Positions 58,330 to 64,000 of a stretch of DNA of 64,000 bases are shown here, one piece after another. Each line of letters opens with the position of its first letter. Positions within the stretch are counted from its first letter, which is position 1. The translations under genes were made by a program, and so were the position numbers. The stretch lies in NCBI GenBank assembly GCA_900318265.1, contig ONKA01000003.1:234378-298377 (forward strand), given 5' to 3'. Origin of the DNA: an uncultured Bacteroidales bacterium. GTDB taxonomy: Bacteria > Bacteroidota > Bacteroidia > Bacteroidales > F082. The notes under the pieces were generated by a model. That model was not told the origin of the DNA and searched no databases. It saw only the letters and a list, made by a program, of their open reading frames with translations.

Positions 58330-58615
58330 TTCTCAGTTTTCTGATGCAGCTTTTGGCGCTATGCACCAAGTCGCTGACGAAAGTATAGGCGCCGAGGTGA
58401 TATACCATGTCGTCGATGCAGTATGTTCCAAAATGGAACTAACTGAATTCCCTTTCCGTTTAGGAGATAGCGGGTCAAGCCCGCTATGACGGCAAGGGGC
58501 AGGGCTGATGTCACCTGGGGGAGGGTACGGAATGCTTCAAGTTTCGCAACCGGTCACAAATTGTGACCAGTTCATCTGTCTCATCTTGAGACAATTGGAA
58601 TCGAAACAGAATTTT
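58330..58615 (-). pseudogene. Remnant of an ORF6N-domain protein
   Basis: On the minus strand 58612-58512 reads FRFQLSQDETDELVTICDRL then RNLKHSVPSPR and a stop, closely like the ORF6N (phage KilA-N-linked) segment FxFQLSxxE..ELVxxCDRFxxLKHS. Further down, 58430-58400 reads CIDDMVYHLGA, like the ORF6N C-terminal VYHxGASLKD. The middle is gone and replaced by a hairpin repeat. This 368-base gap holds nothing else except promoters. The remnant suggests earlier mobile or phage-related DNA at the cluster border. Confidence 0.5.
58467..58487. repeat. Hairpin ATAGCGGGTC/AAGCCCGCTAT
   Basis: ATAGCGGGTCAAGCCCGCTAT, 9-bp stem. Lies within the ORF6N remnant and is related to the larger palindrome at 4508. 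Confidence 0.7.
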
Positions 58616-58619
58616 TCCC

Positions 58620-58628
58620 TAAATTTGC
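58620..58628 (+). promoter_or_regulatory. Promoter -7 box of the YqaA-like gene
   Basis: TAAATTTGC, 15 bases before the ATG at 58644. Confidence 0.45.
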
Positions 58629-58643
58629 CAAAAATTCCGCTCC

Positions 58644-59081
58644 ATGTCCTGGCTTGAAAGTCTCGGTCTCTTGGGTCTGTTTTTGGGCACCTTCCTGGCA
58701 GCCACCATCGTGCCGTTCAGCTCCGACGCGCTGTATGTGGCTGTGCTTATGGCCACGCACAACCCTGTCGGCTGCCTCGTCGTCGGCACCTTGGGCAACT
58801 GGCTCGGAAGCGTCACCACCTATTGGATCGGGCGCATCGGTCGTTGGGAATGGATTGAGCGGTGGTTCAAGGTGAGCCCGGAGGCCATGGAACGTCAAAA
58901 AAAGAAAGTTGACCGCTACGGCATCTGGCTCGCCCTGCTCGCTTGGGTGCCTTTCATCGGCGACGTTTTCACCCTCGTCCTCGGCTTTTTCAAAACCAAG
59001 CCCGTGGGAACCATACTCTTGCTCCTCGTCGGCAAGTTCCTCCGTTTCCTCGTCTGGAACTTTATTATTGGGGCGTTGTAG
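58644..59081 (+). CDS. YqaA/DedA-type (VTT) small membrane protein
   Basis: 145-residue inner-membrane protein of the YqaA branch of the DedA/VTT superfamily, thought to take part in lipid scrambling or membrane homeostasis. Hydrophobic segments at 5-28, 33-55, 90-112 and 118-140; LFLGTFLAATIVPFSSDALY and VVGTLGNWLGSVTTYWIGR are the family signature, and GIWLALLAWVPFIGDVFTLV the re-entrant Pro-containing motif. Shorter than DedA proper (about 200). Monocistronic. Confidence 0.85.
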   Translation: MSWLESLGLLGLFLGTFLAATIVPFSSDALYVAVLMATHNPVGCLVVGTLGNWLGSVTTYWIGRIGRWEWIERWFKVSPEAMERQKKKVDRYGIWLALLAWVPFIGDVFTLVLGFFKTKPVGTILLLLVGKFLRFLVWNFIIGAL

Positions 59082-59123
59082 CTTTGGAAAAGAGTTGAAT
59101 GTATCAGTCAGACCATCTTAGTC

Positions 59124-59408
59124 TTATTCAATAGTCCTAATCTGGTCCTTCAAGCATTGATAATCAGACAGCAAATCGTATATGCCGTCCTCGCTCAAGA
59201 CGCCGCGCTTGAGGTCCTTGGGCAGTTTGCCGGCCTCGTCGGCCTCGAAGTCCTTGCGCCACTGCGGCGAGTTGTAATAGGCCTCCAACTTGGCGATGTC
59301 GTGTTCCAGCTCGGCGAAGTCTTTGAGGGCGGCTTCCAGCCGTTTGACGACTTCCTCGCTCTTGTCGAAGAGGGATTCCATGTTTGTGATGCGTTCGATG
59401 CGTGTCAT
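59124..59408 (-). CDS. DUF4298 family protein
   Basis: 94-residue soluble helical protein. RITNMESLFDKSEEVVKRLE and LEAYYNSPQWRKDFEADEAG then LPKDLKRGVLSEDGIYDLLS are the DUF4298 pattern. Function unknown; no motif suggests catalysis. Its promoter box lies 19 bases upstream and is divergent from yceD. Confidence 0.85.
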   Translation of the reverse strand: MTRIERITNMESLFDKSEEVVKRLEAALKDFAELEHDIAKLEAYYNSPQWRKDFEADEAGKLPKDLKRGVLSEDGIYDLLSDYQCLKDQIRTIE

Positions 59409-59427
59409 AATCAGCGGTTTTAGTGAG

Positions 59428-59436
59428 GCAAAAATA
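59428..59436 (-). promoter_or_regulatory. Promoter -7 box of the DUF4298 gene
   Basis: TATTTTTGC on the minus strand. Confidence 0.5.
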
Positions 59437-59488
59437 CTGAATTTTGCGAAAAATCCACTTCAAATGTTCCACATTCAAATTAATTCCG

Positions 59489-59497
59489 TACTTTTGC
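59489..59497 (+). promoter_or_regulatory. Promoter -7 box of yceD-rpmF
   Basis: TACTTTTGC, 19 bases before the yceD ATG. Confidence 0.5.
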
Positions 59498-59516
59498 AGC
59501 CCGATTTTTAGGCAGA

Positions 59517-60044
59517 ATGGAAAAGAAGAACGAATTCCTGATCCCGGTCAGCGGCCTTGCCCTTGGGAGCCATTCCTTTGAGTATGAGATCAATAACGAT
59601 TTCTTCGCAGGGATGGATTACTCCGAAGTCCAGCAAGGAAAGGTGTCTGTCAAGGTCGACATCGACCGCCAGGAGACCATGCTGACGCTGCACTTCGACC
59701 TCAACGGTAGCGTGCGCGTGCCTTGCGACCGCTGCGCCGATGAGTTCGACCAGCACATCGAGAGCCAGCAGGACTTCTTCCTCAAGTTGGGAACGGAGAA
59801 TGCCGAAGAGTCGGACGACGTGGCTGTCGTTTCGCCCGATCTGAACGAATACGACATCCGCCCATTGGTGTATGAGTACATCATCCTCGCCATCCCGATG
59901 CACCGCGTGCATCCCGAAGGCCAGTGCAACCCCGCCGTGATTGAGATGCTCAACCGTGAGGAGGCACCCGCCGAAGAGGAAGAGACCGACACCATCGACC
60001 CGCGCTGGGCCGCTTTGAAAGACATAGATTTGAACGATAAATAA
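59517..60044 (+). CDS. YceD/DUF177 family protein
   Basis: 175-residue cytoplasmic protein of the DUF177/YceD family, linked to 23S rRNA accumulation and always beside rpmF. GSVRVPCDRCADEFDQHIES carries the two-Cys motif and the second Cys pair of some members is replaced here by HPEGQCNPAVIEML. Highly acidic C-terminus (EEAPAEEEETDTIDPRWAAL). rpmF follows at 35 bases, confirming the assignment. Confidence 0.9.
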   Translation: MEKKNEFLIPVSGLALGSHSFEYEINNDFFAGMDYSEVQQGKVSVKVDIDRQETMLTLHFDLNGSVRVPCDRCADEFDQHIESQQDFFLKLGTENAEESDDVAVVSPDLNEYDIRPLVYEYIILAIPMHRVHPEGQCNPAVIEMLNREEAPAEEEETDTIDPRWAALKDIDLNDK

Positions 60045-60079
60045 ACAATTGGTAATTAACTAGTTAAAATAACAAAGAA

Positions 60080-60265
60080 ATGGCACATCCTAAAAGAAGA
60101 CAGTCTCATACCAGAGGCGCTAAGAGAAGAACACATTACAAGGCTGAAACCCCGAACGTGACCATCGATCCTACCACTGGCACCATGCACGTGATGCACC
60201 GTGCTTACTATGTGGACGGCGACCTGTACTACAGAGGTCAGCTGGTCATGGCCGCCAAGCAGTGA
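60080..60265 (+). CDS. rpmF: Ribosomal protein bL32
   Basis: 61-residue protein of the large ribosomal subunit: MAHPKRRQSHTRGAKRRTHY then KAETPNVTIDPTTGTMHVMH. The zinc-binding Cys found in some L32 proteins are absent, as in other Bacteroidota. In many bacteria plsX and fabH come next; here a 296-base non-coding gap and a peptidase gene follow instead. Confidence 0.96.
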   Translation: MAHPKRRQSHTRGAKRRTHYKAETPNVTIDPTTGTMHVMHRAYYVDGDLYYRGQLVMAAKQ

Positions 60266-60390
60266 TTGCTGGCGCGTGATCACGGCTCCAACGTGGACGG
60301 GAAAGGGCGTTTTATACCCTTGATGGGATAAAAAATTGGAAATTTTTCCAAAAAAATGTCCAAAAGTGTGCCGTGAATGAAAATAATGCT

Positions 60391-60399
60391 TATCTTTGC
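60391..60399 (+). promoter_or_regulatory. Orphan promoter box between rpmF and the S46 peptidase
   Basis: TATCTTTGC with no start codon in a suitable place; points to the possible small RNA below. Confidence 0.5.
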
Positions 60400-60402
60400 A
60401 TC

Positions 60403-60503
60403 AGTTTTCGATGCGAGAGCATTGAGAAAAAATAAAGTCGGATTTTTTTCATAATCTTTATATTGTTTTTCCCCTCCTTTTTCCCCATCAGGAGGGGTTT
60501 TTT
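60403..60503 (+). ncRNA. Candidate small RNA with its own terminator
   Basis: From the TATCTTTGC box at 60391 a transcript of about 100 bases would run to the CCCCTCC/GGAGGGG terminator at 60471-60503. It opens with the hairpin GCATCAGTTTTCGATGC and contains U-rich unpaired segments. The alternative is a short leader of the peptidase gene. I recognise no known family. Confidence 0.3.
60471..60503 (+). terminator. Rho-independent terminator
   Basis: CCCCTCC, 13-base loop, GGAGGGG, then TTTTTT: a GC stem with a T tract, upstream of the S46 promoter box at 60517. Confidence 0.75.
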
Positions 60504-60516
60504 GTTGTGCTTTTTC

Positions 60517-60525
60517 TATCTTTGC
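60517..60525 (+). promoter_or_regulatory. Promoter -7 box of the S46 peptidase gene
   Basis: TATCTTTGC, 36 bases before the ATG at 60562. Confidence 0.55.
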
Positions 60526-60561
60526 ATCCTCAATTGCAAAAATCATCAAACACATAACACA

Positions 60562-62703
60562 ATGAAAAAAGTATTCTCATTAATCGTAGCATTAATGCTA
60601 ACCCTGGTGGTTGCCCGCGCTGACGAAGGCATGTGGCTGCCTTATTCACTGAATGGCCAAAACCTCGCCGAGATGCAAGCCATGGGCTGCAAACTCACGG
60701 CGGAGCAAATCTTCAGCTTCAACCAACCCAGCATCAAGGACGCCATCGTGCAATTCGGTGGCGGCTGCACGGGCGAGATCATCTCTCCCGAAGGCTTGCT
60801 GCTCACCAACCACCACTGCGGCTTGAGCTATGTGCAGAAGCACTCGTCCGTCGAGCACGACTACCTCACCGACGGCTTCTGGGCCAAGAGCAAGAGTGAA
60901 GAGCTGCCTAATGCAGGTTTGTCTGTGCTTTTTTTAAATAAGGTGGAAGACGTCACCGAGGAAGTGCTGAAAGGCGTCACGGCACAGACCAGCGAGGCTG
61001 AGCGCGATGAAATCGTCGCCAAGAACAGCCGTTCCATCACCAAGGAACGCAAGGGCGACCGCAACGTGCGCGTCGAGATTGTGCCTTTCTATAGCGGCAA
61101 CCAATACATCCTCTTCGAGTACGATGAGTACAAGGACGTGCGCCTCGTGTGCTGCCCACCTTGGGGTATCGGCAAGTTTGGTGCCGACACCGACAACTGG
61201 ACCTGGCCGCGCCACAAGGGCGACTTCAACATCTTCCGTGTTTACACCGCTCCCGATGGTAGTCCCGCCGAATACTCAAAGGACAACATCCCCATGAAGT
61301 CGAAGTGGTTCCTGCCTATTAATTTAGGTGGCGTGAAGCCCGGCGACTATGCCATGATTCTCGGCTATCCAGGTTCGACCGACCGTTATTCTACCTCTTA
61401 CACTGTGAAGAACGTCATCGAAGAAGAAGGTCCTGCCATTATCGACTGCCGCACCACCAAGCTGGAGAACTACCGCAAGCACATGGACGCCGACCAAGAG
61501 GTGTTCATCAAATATGCCTCCAAGCAGGCCAGCGTGTCGAACTACTGGAAATACTACATCGGTCAGGTGAAGCAGCTCAAGCGCAACCATGTGTATGAAC
61601 GCCGACAAGCTCAAGAGGAAGACTTCGCCAGATGGGTCGGCGCCGATGCCGGTCGCATGGCCGAATATGGCGACATCTTCAAAGGCATTGTCAAAAAGTG
61701 GAACATCCTAGACGAGATCGAGAAGTCGTTTGTCTACCACCGCGAGGCGGGCTGGAACGGTGGCGAGGCCATCGCCTTCAGCCGTAGGTTCATGCGCATC
61801 AACCAGATGTTTGAGGACAAGGCCGACAAAGCCGACATCAAGGCCGCTGCCGAGAAGATGCAACCCCAAGTGGAGACCTTCTTCAAGGATTACAGCATGC
61901 CTTTGGATCAAGACGTGACTGCCGCTTTGCTGGCTTTGTTCTATAAAAACATCCCCGCCGAGCTTCGTCCGAGTGAAGTCACACGCATCGGCGACGAAAA
62001 CAACGGCGATTTCAGTGCTTATGTTGCCAAGGCTTTCGAGAAGTCCATCTTAACCGATAAGGCTCGTCTGGAGAAGTGGATAGAGAAGCCCAAAGCCCTA
62101 GACAAAGATCCCATCTATGCCCTTGCGATGAATATCATTGAGTCGTATCAAGAGCTTTATGCCCGTTATGAGGAAGCCCAAAACCTCGGCAACCAAGGTG
62201 AGCGCCTCTACATGAAGGGCTTGATGGAGATGCAGAGCGACCGCAACTTCTACCCCGATGCCAACTTCACCATGCGTCTGACCTACGGCACCGTGGAGCC
62301 TTACAAGGCCGCCGATGCTGTCAACTACAACTACTACACCACCATGGATGGCGTGATGGCCAAGTACGTGCCCGGCAACTGGGAGTTCGACATCCCGCAG
62401 GATGTGCGCGACCTCGTGGCCAAGAAGGACTATGGCCGCTATGCCAACGAAAAGGGTGAGTTGGTCGTCAACTTCATCACCACCAACGACATCACGGGTG
62501 GCAACTCGGGCAGTCCCGTCATCGACGGCGAGGGCAACCTCATTGGTCTGGCCTTCGACGGCAACTGGGAAGCCATGAGCGGCGACCTCAGTTTCGAGAA
62601 CAAGGTGCAGCGCACCATCTGCATGGATGCCCGCTACCTGCTCTGGTGCATCGAGAAGGTGGGTAAGTGCGACAACATCATCAAGGAGTTGGTGATTAAA
62701 TGA
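60562..62703 (+). CDS. S46 family dipeptidyl-peptidase, DPP7-like
   Basis: Exopeptidase that removes dipeptides from peptide N-termini in the periplasm, supplying amino-acid fermenters. 713 residues with signal peptide MKKVFSLIVALMLTLVVARA. The chymotrypsin-like triad is His in LTNHHCGLSYVQ, Asp in DTDNWTWPRHKGDFN and Ser in DITGGNSGSPVIDGEGNLIG. Eighteen residues after the Ser the sequence is FDGNWE; DPP7 has Gly here and DPP11 has Arg (FDRNWE), so hydrophobic rather than acidic P1 residues are expected. A helical regulatory domain fills the middle. The start is the ATG of the signal peptide, though the frame is open 99 bases further upstream. Confidence 0.94.
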   Translation: MKKVFSLIVALMLTLVVARADEGMWLPYSLNGQNLAEMQAMGCKLTAEQIFSFNQPSIKDAIVQFGGGCTGEIISPEGLLLTNHHCGLSYVQKHSSVEHDYLTDGFWAKSKSEELPNAGLSVLFLNKVEDVTEEVLKGVTAQTSEAERDEIVAKNSRSITKERKGDRNVRVEIVPFYSGNQYILFEYDEYKDVRLVCCPPWGIGKFGADTDNWTWPRHKGDFNIFRVYTAPDGSPAEYSKDNIPMKSKWFLPINLGGVKPGDYAMILGYPGSTDRYSTSYTVKNVIEEEGPAIIDCRTTKLENYRKHMDADQEVFIKYASKQASVSNYWKYYIGQVKQLKRNHVYERRQAQEEDFARWVGADAGRMAEYGDIFKGIVKKWNILDEIEKSFVYHREAGWNGGEAIAFSRRFMRINQMFEDKADKADIKAAAEKMQPQVETFFKDYSMPLDQDVTAALLALFYKNIPAELRPSEVTRIGDENNGDFSAYVAKAFEKSILTDKARLEKWIEKPKALDKDPIYALAMNIIESYQELYARYEEAQNLGNQGERLYMKGLMEMQSDRNFYPDANFTMRLTYGTVEPYKAADAVNYNYYTTMDGVMAKYVPGNWEFDIPQDVRDLVAKKDYGRYANEKGELVVNFITTNDITGGNSGSPVIDGEGNLIGLAFDGNWEAMSGDLSFENKVQRTICMDARYLLWCIEKVGKCDNIIKELVIK

Positions 62704-62709
62704 TTCGAT

Positions 62710-62787
62710 AAGCTATCAGCTTTCAGCAGTCAGCCTTCAGCTTTGTTGCAACCGAGCTGATAGCTGACTGCTGATAGCTTACAGCCA
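62710..62787. repeat. AGCTATCAGC...GCTGATAGCT-type inverted repeat
   Basis: AAGCTATCAGCTTTCAGCAG TCAGCC on the left and CGAGCTGATAGCTGACTGCT GATAGCTT on the right, about 78 bases. Same family as 36779. It follows the peptidase stop and precedes the next gene, so it may act as terminator. Confidence 0.75.
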
Positions 62788-62819
62788 CGATATTGTACAA
62801 TTTTTAGAGATACTACTCC

Positions 62820-63836
62820 ATGAGCAGAGGCTTCATCAAAGAAGGCGATCAGGAAGAGATTCCGAGGGTGCCGATGCGGGCATACCTGCCCGAAGGCGTG
62901 CCCAACTATGTCACGAAAGAAGGACTCGAGGCACTCAAAGAGGAGCTAAACGGCTTTGAGACAGAGCGCGTCAAGGCGGGCGACAACTACATCATGGTCA
63001 ACTTCATCGATGCTTCGATCAAACTGCTCGTTGACCGTATCAATAGCGCTGTAGAGGTCGACCTTTCCAAGTCCAACAAGAACACGGTGAGCTTTGGGGC
63101 ATGGGTGCGTTACAATGGTTGTGTGGTGCGGATTGTGGGCGTGGATGAAGCCGATGTGAACAAAGGCCTCATTTCCTTCATCTCTCCCATAGCCAAGATG
63201 TTGATAGGAAAGAAGGCGGGCGATATCATCGAATTGAAAGGCTCGGAAAAGATAACTGTCGAAGAGGTGTCGTTTGAGCCGATGGAACTTACTCAGATTA
63301 TTAATGACAAACCCGTCAAGACCTCGACGACAACAGAGAGACGCCCTCGAAGAATCATCGAAGAGCAGCCCGAGCTGAGGACACAGGCACAGTCGATAGA
63401 GGAACATGTGGCCGTTGCCTCGCCCTCTAAGATAGAAGGTCCGCGCCGGTTTATGCCTGAAGTGAATGCCACCGAATTTCTGCCCATCGTCAACGAGCGC
63501 GGCAACATCCTTGGACGGGCCATGTATGTGGAGTTGCACAAAGGCAACAAGATGCTGCATTCTGTCGCGCATCTGCATGTCATCAATGGCCTAGGAGAGA
63601 CTACAAGGCGTTATTGGTGGCATGTGGCGTTTGGCGACACGCCGGAGAAAACCCTCAAGCGGAAGATGAAGGAAACGCTGGGACTATCGGGAGTGAACCC
63701 AAAGTTGAAGCGGCAATATATCAGGGAAACCAAGACCGAGAAGGAGCTGGTTTATGTTTTTACGGTTGTTTCTGAAGAGGATTTGCCAATCACGCCTGAG
63801 GGAAAAGAGTATCTTGGGCTTTTTGAAAAAGATTAA
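62820..63836 (+). CDS. GreA/GreB-like domain fused to a degenerate Nudix-like domain
   Basis: 338 residues. The middle (SFGAWVRYNGCVVRIVGVDE ... GLISFISPIAKMLIGKKAGD IIEL, residues 90-145) is the GreA/B C-terminal FKBP-like domain that contacts RNA polymerase; the N-terminal part has a short VTKEGLEALKEELNGFETER stretch as in GreA but no full coiled-coil hairpin. After a linker (TTTERRPRRIIEEQ) the C-terminal 120 residues resemble a Nudix fold (FLPIVNERGNILGRAMYVEL; HSVAHLHVINGLGETTRRYW; FGDTPEKTLKRKMKETLGLS). The Nudix box lacks the metal-binding Glu pair (RKMKET for REUxEE), so no hydrolysis is expected. The role may be transcription-linked sensing; this is inference. Confidence 0.68.
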   Translation: MSRGFIKEGDQEEIPRVPMRAYLPEGVPNYVTKEGLEALKEELNGFETERVKAGDNYIMVNFIDASIKLLVDRINSAVEVDLSKSNKNTVSFGAWVRYNGCVVRIVGVDEADVNKGLISFISPIAKMLIGKKAGDIIELKGSEKITVEEVSFEPMELTQIINDKPVKTSTTTERRPRRIIEEQPELRTQAQSIEEHVAVASPSKIEGPRRFMPEVNATEFLPIVNERGNILGRAMYVELHKGNKMLHSVAHLHVINGLGETTRRYWWHVAFGDTPEKTLKRKMKETLGLSGVNPKLKRQYIRETKTEKELVYVFTVVSEEDLPITPEGKEYLGLFEKD

Positions 63837-63837
63837 A

Positions 63838-63861
63838 GTTGGGAAAGCATGCTTTCCCAAC
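63838..63861. terminator. Perfect 24-base palindrome between convergent genes
   Basis: GTTGGGAAAGCATGCTTTCC continuing CAAC, followed by TTT; centred on GCATGC like those at 27378 and 33129. Likely bidirectional terminator. Confidence 0.65.
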
Positions 63862-63884
63862 TTTAAAATTCTAAAACCAAAGGT

Positions 63885-64000
63885 TTATTCGAAATCAATG
63901 GTTTGAATGGCCCAACCATGAGCCATTCCTGAGTCATCGGCTTTGGTGATGACATACAGTTCTGCACCGTTGGAGCGTGCGAACACATAGCATGGGCTGG
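63885..64000 (-). CDS. C-terminal end of an unknown protein, cut by window edge
   Basis: Only 37 codons and the stop are inside: SPCYVFARSNGAELYVITKA then DDSGMAHGWAIQTIDFE. Codon use and the convergent palindrome support a real gene on the minus strand. The fragment is too short for a family call; I cannot say more. Confidence 0.6.
   Translation of the reverse strand, partial: SPCYVFARSNGAELYVITKADDSGMAHGWAIQTIDFE

Noticed and set aside
58552-58593. Two palindromes (GGTCACAAATTGTGACC and TGTCTCATCTTGAGACA) as operators of the YqaA-like gene
   Set aside because: Both are explained by codons of the ORF6N remnant on the minus strand (LVTICD and LSQDET), so their symmetry needs no regulatory role.

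Overview
The window looks like chromosomal DNA of a member of the Bacteroidales (Bacteroidota), probably an uncultured gut or rumen type; I cannot place it to genus. The evidence is the recurring TAnnTTTG(C) promoter box in front of most genes, two proteins with type IX secretion C-terminal sorting domains, IPExxxVDY and DUF4270 proteins, an S46 dipeptidyl-peptidase, a GH92 mannosidase gene, MeaB, and many SusD-less surface lipoproteins. Housekeeping DNA is roughly 50-60% G+C; two stretches (about 35.2-36.0 kb and 50.3-58.3 kb) are much more AT-rich and look acquired.

Layout: 0-5.4 kb, ileS (cut by the window edge), hipBA toxin-antitoxin and a polyprenyl synthase. 5.4-12 kb, a very large alpha-2-macroglobulin and a dense hairpin cluster. 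12-23.7 kb, a T9SS-exported nuclease/phosphatase, two small lipoproteins, rlmI, ade, polA, then acpP-fabF-rnc and an IPExxxVDY protein. 23.6-35.2 kb, a GT39 membrane glycosyltransferase, a frameshifted glnA, meaB, a GT5-like protein, DUF4270, cyclophilin, pheS, DUF2461 and MATE. 35.3-42.6 kb, higBA, an EFR1 ferredoxin, a T9SS adhesin-like protein, a frameshifted GH92, DUF1295 and OmpA. 42.6-45.8 kb, vsr, a lipoprotein, a HAD phosphatase and a truncated hydrolase. 45.8-58.3 kb, an eight-gene defence cluster on the minus strand. 58.3-64 kb, an ORF6N remnant, YqaA-like, DUF4298, yceD-rpmF, DPP7-like peptidase and a GreA/Nudix-like fusion.

The defence cluster reads as two modules. Module A (58275 to 53485) has an N4/N6-type DNA methylase, a protein with two GHKL ATPase domains (a MORC/Hsp90-like one at the N-terminus and a complete histidine-kinase core with a phospho-acceptor His at the C-terminus), and a partner with a divergent receiver domain retaining all key residues. 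Module B (53408 to 45815) has two C5-cytosine methylases, an McrB-like AAA motor, a DUF1016/YhcG nuclease and a large LlaJI/McrC-like nuclease; this matches the gene set of the LlaJI-type restriction system plus an extra nuclease. A methylase plus phosphorelay-like pair joined to an NTP-driven restriction system is the most interesting candidate system here.

The second striking theme is repeats. At least four unrelated families of short palindromic repeats are inserted in frame inside conserved proteins (ileS, polyprenyl synthase, alpha-2-macroglobulin three times, polA, GT39 three times, EFR1 ferredoxin, vsr), and related copies lie between genes. Three otherwise conserved genes (glnA, GH92, an alpha/beta hydrolase) carry internal deletions with frame changes; these may be decay or assembly error.
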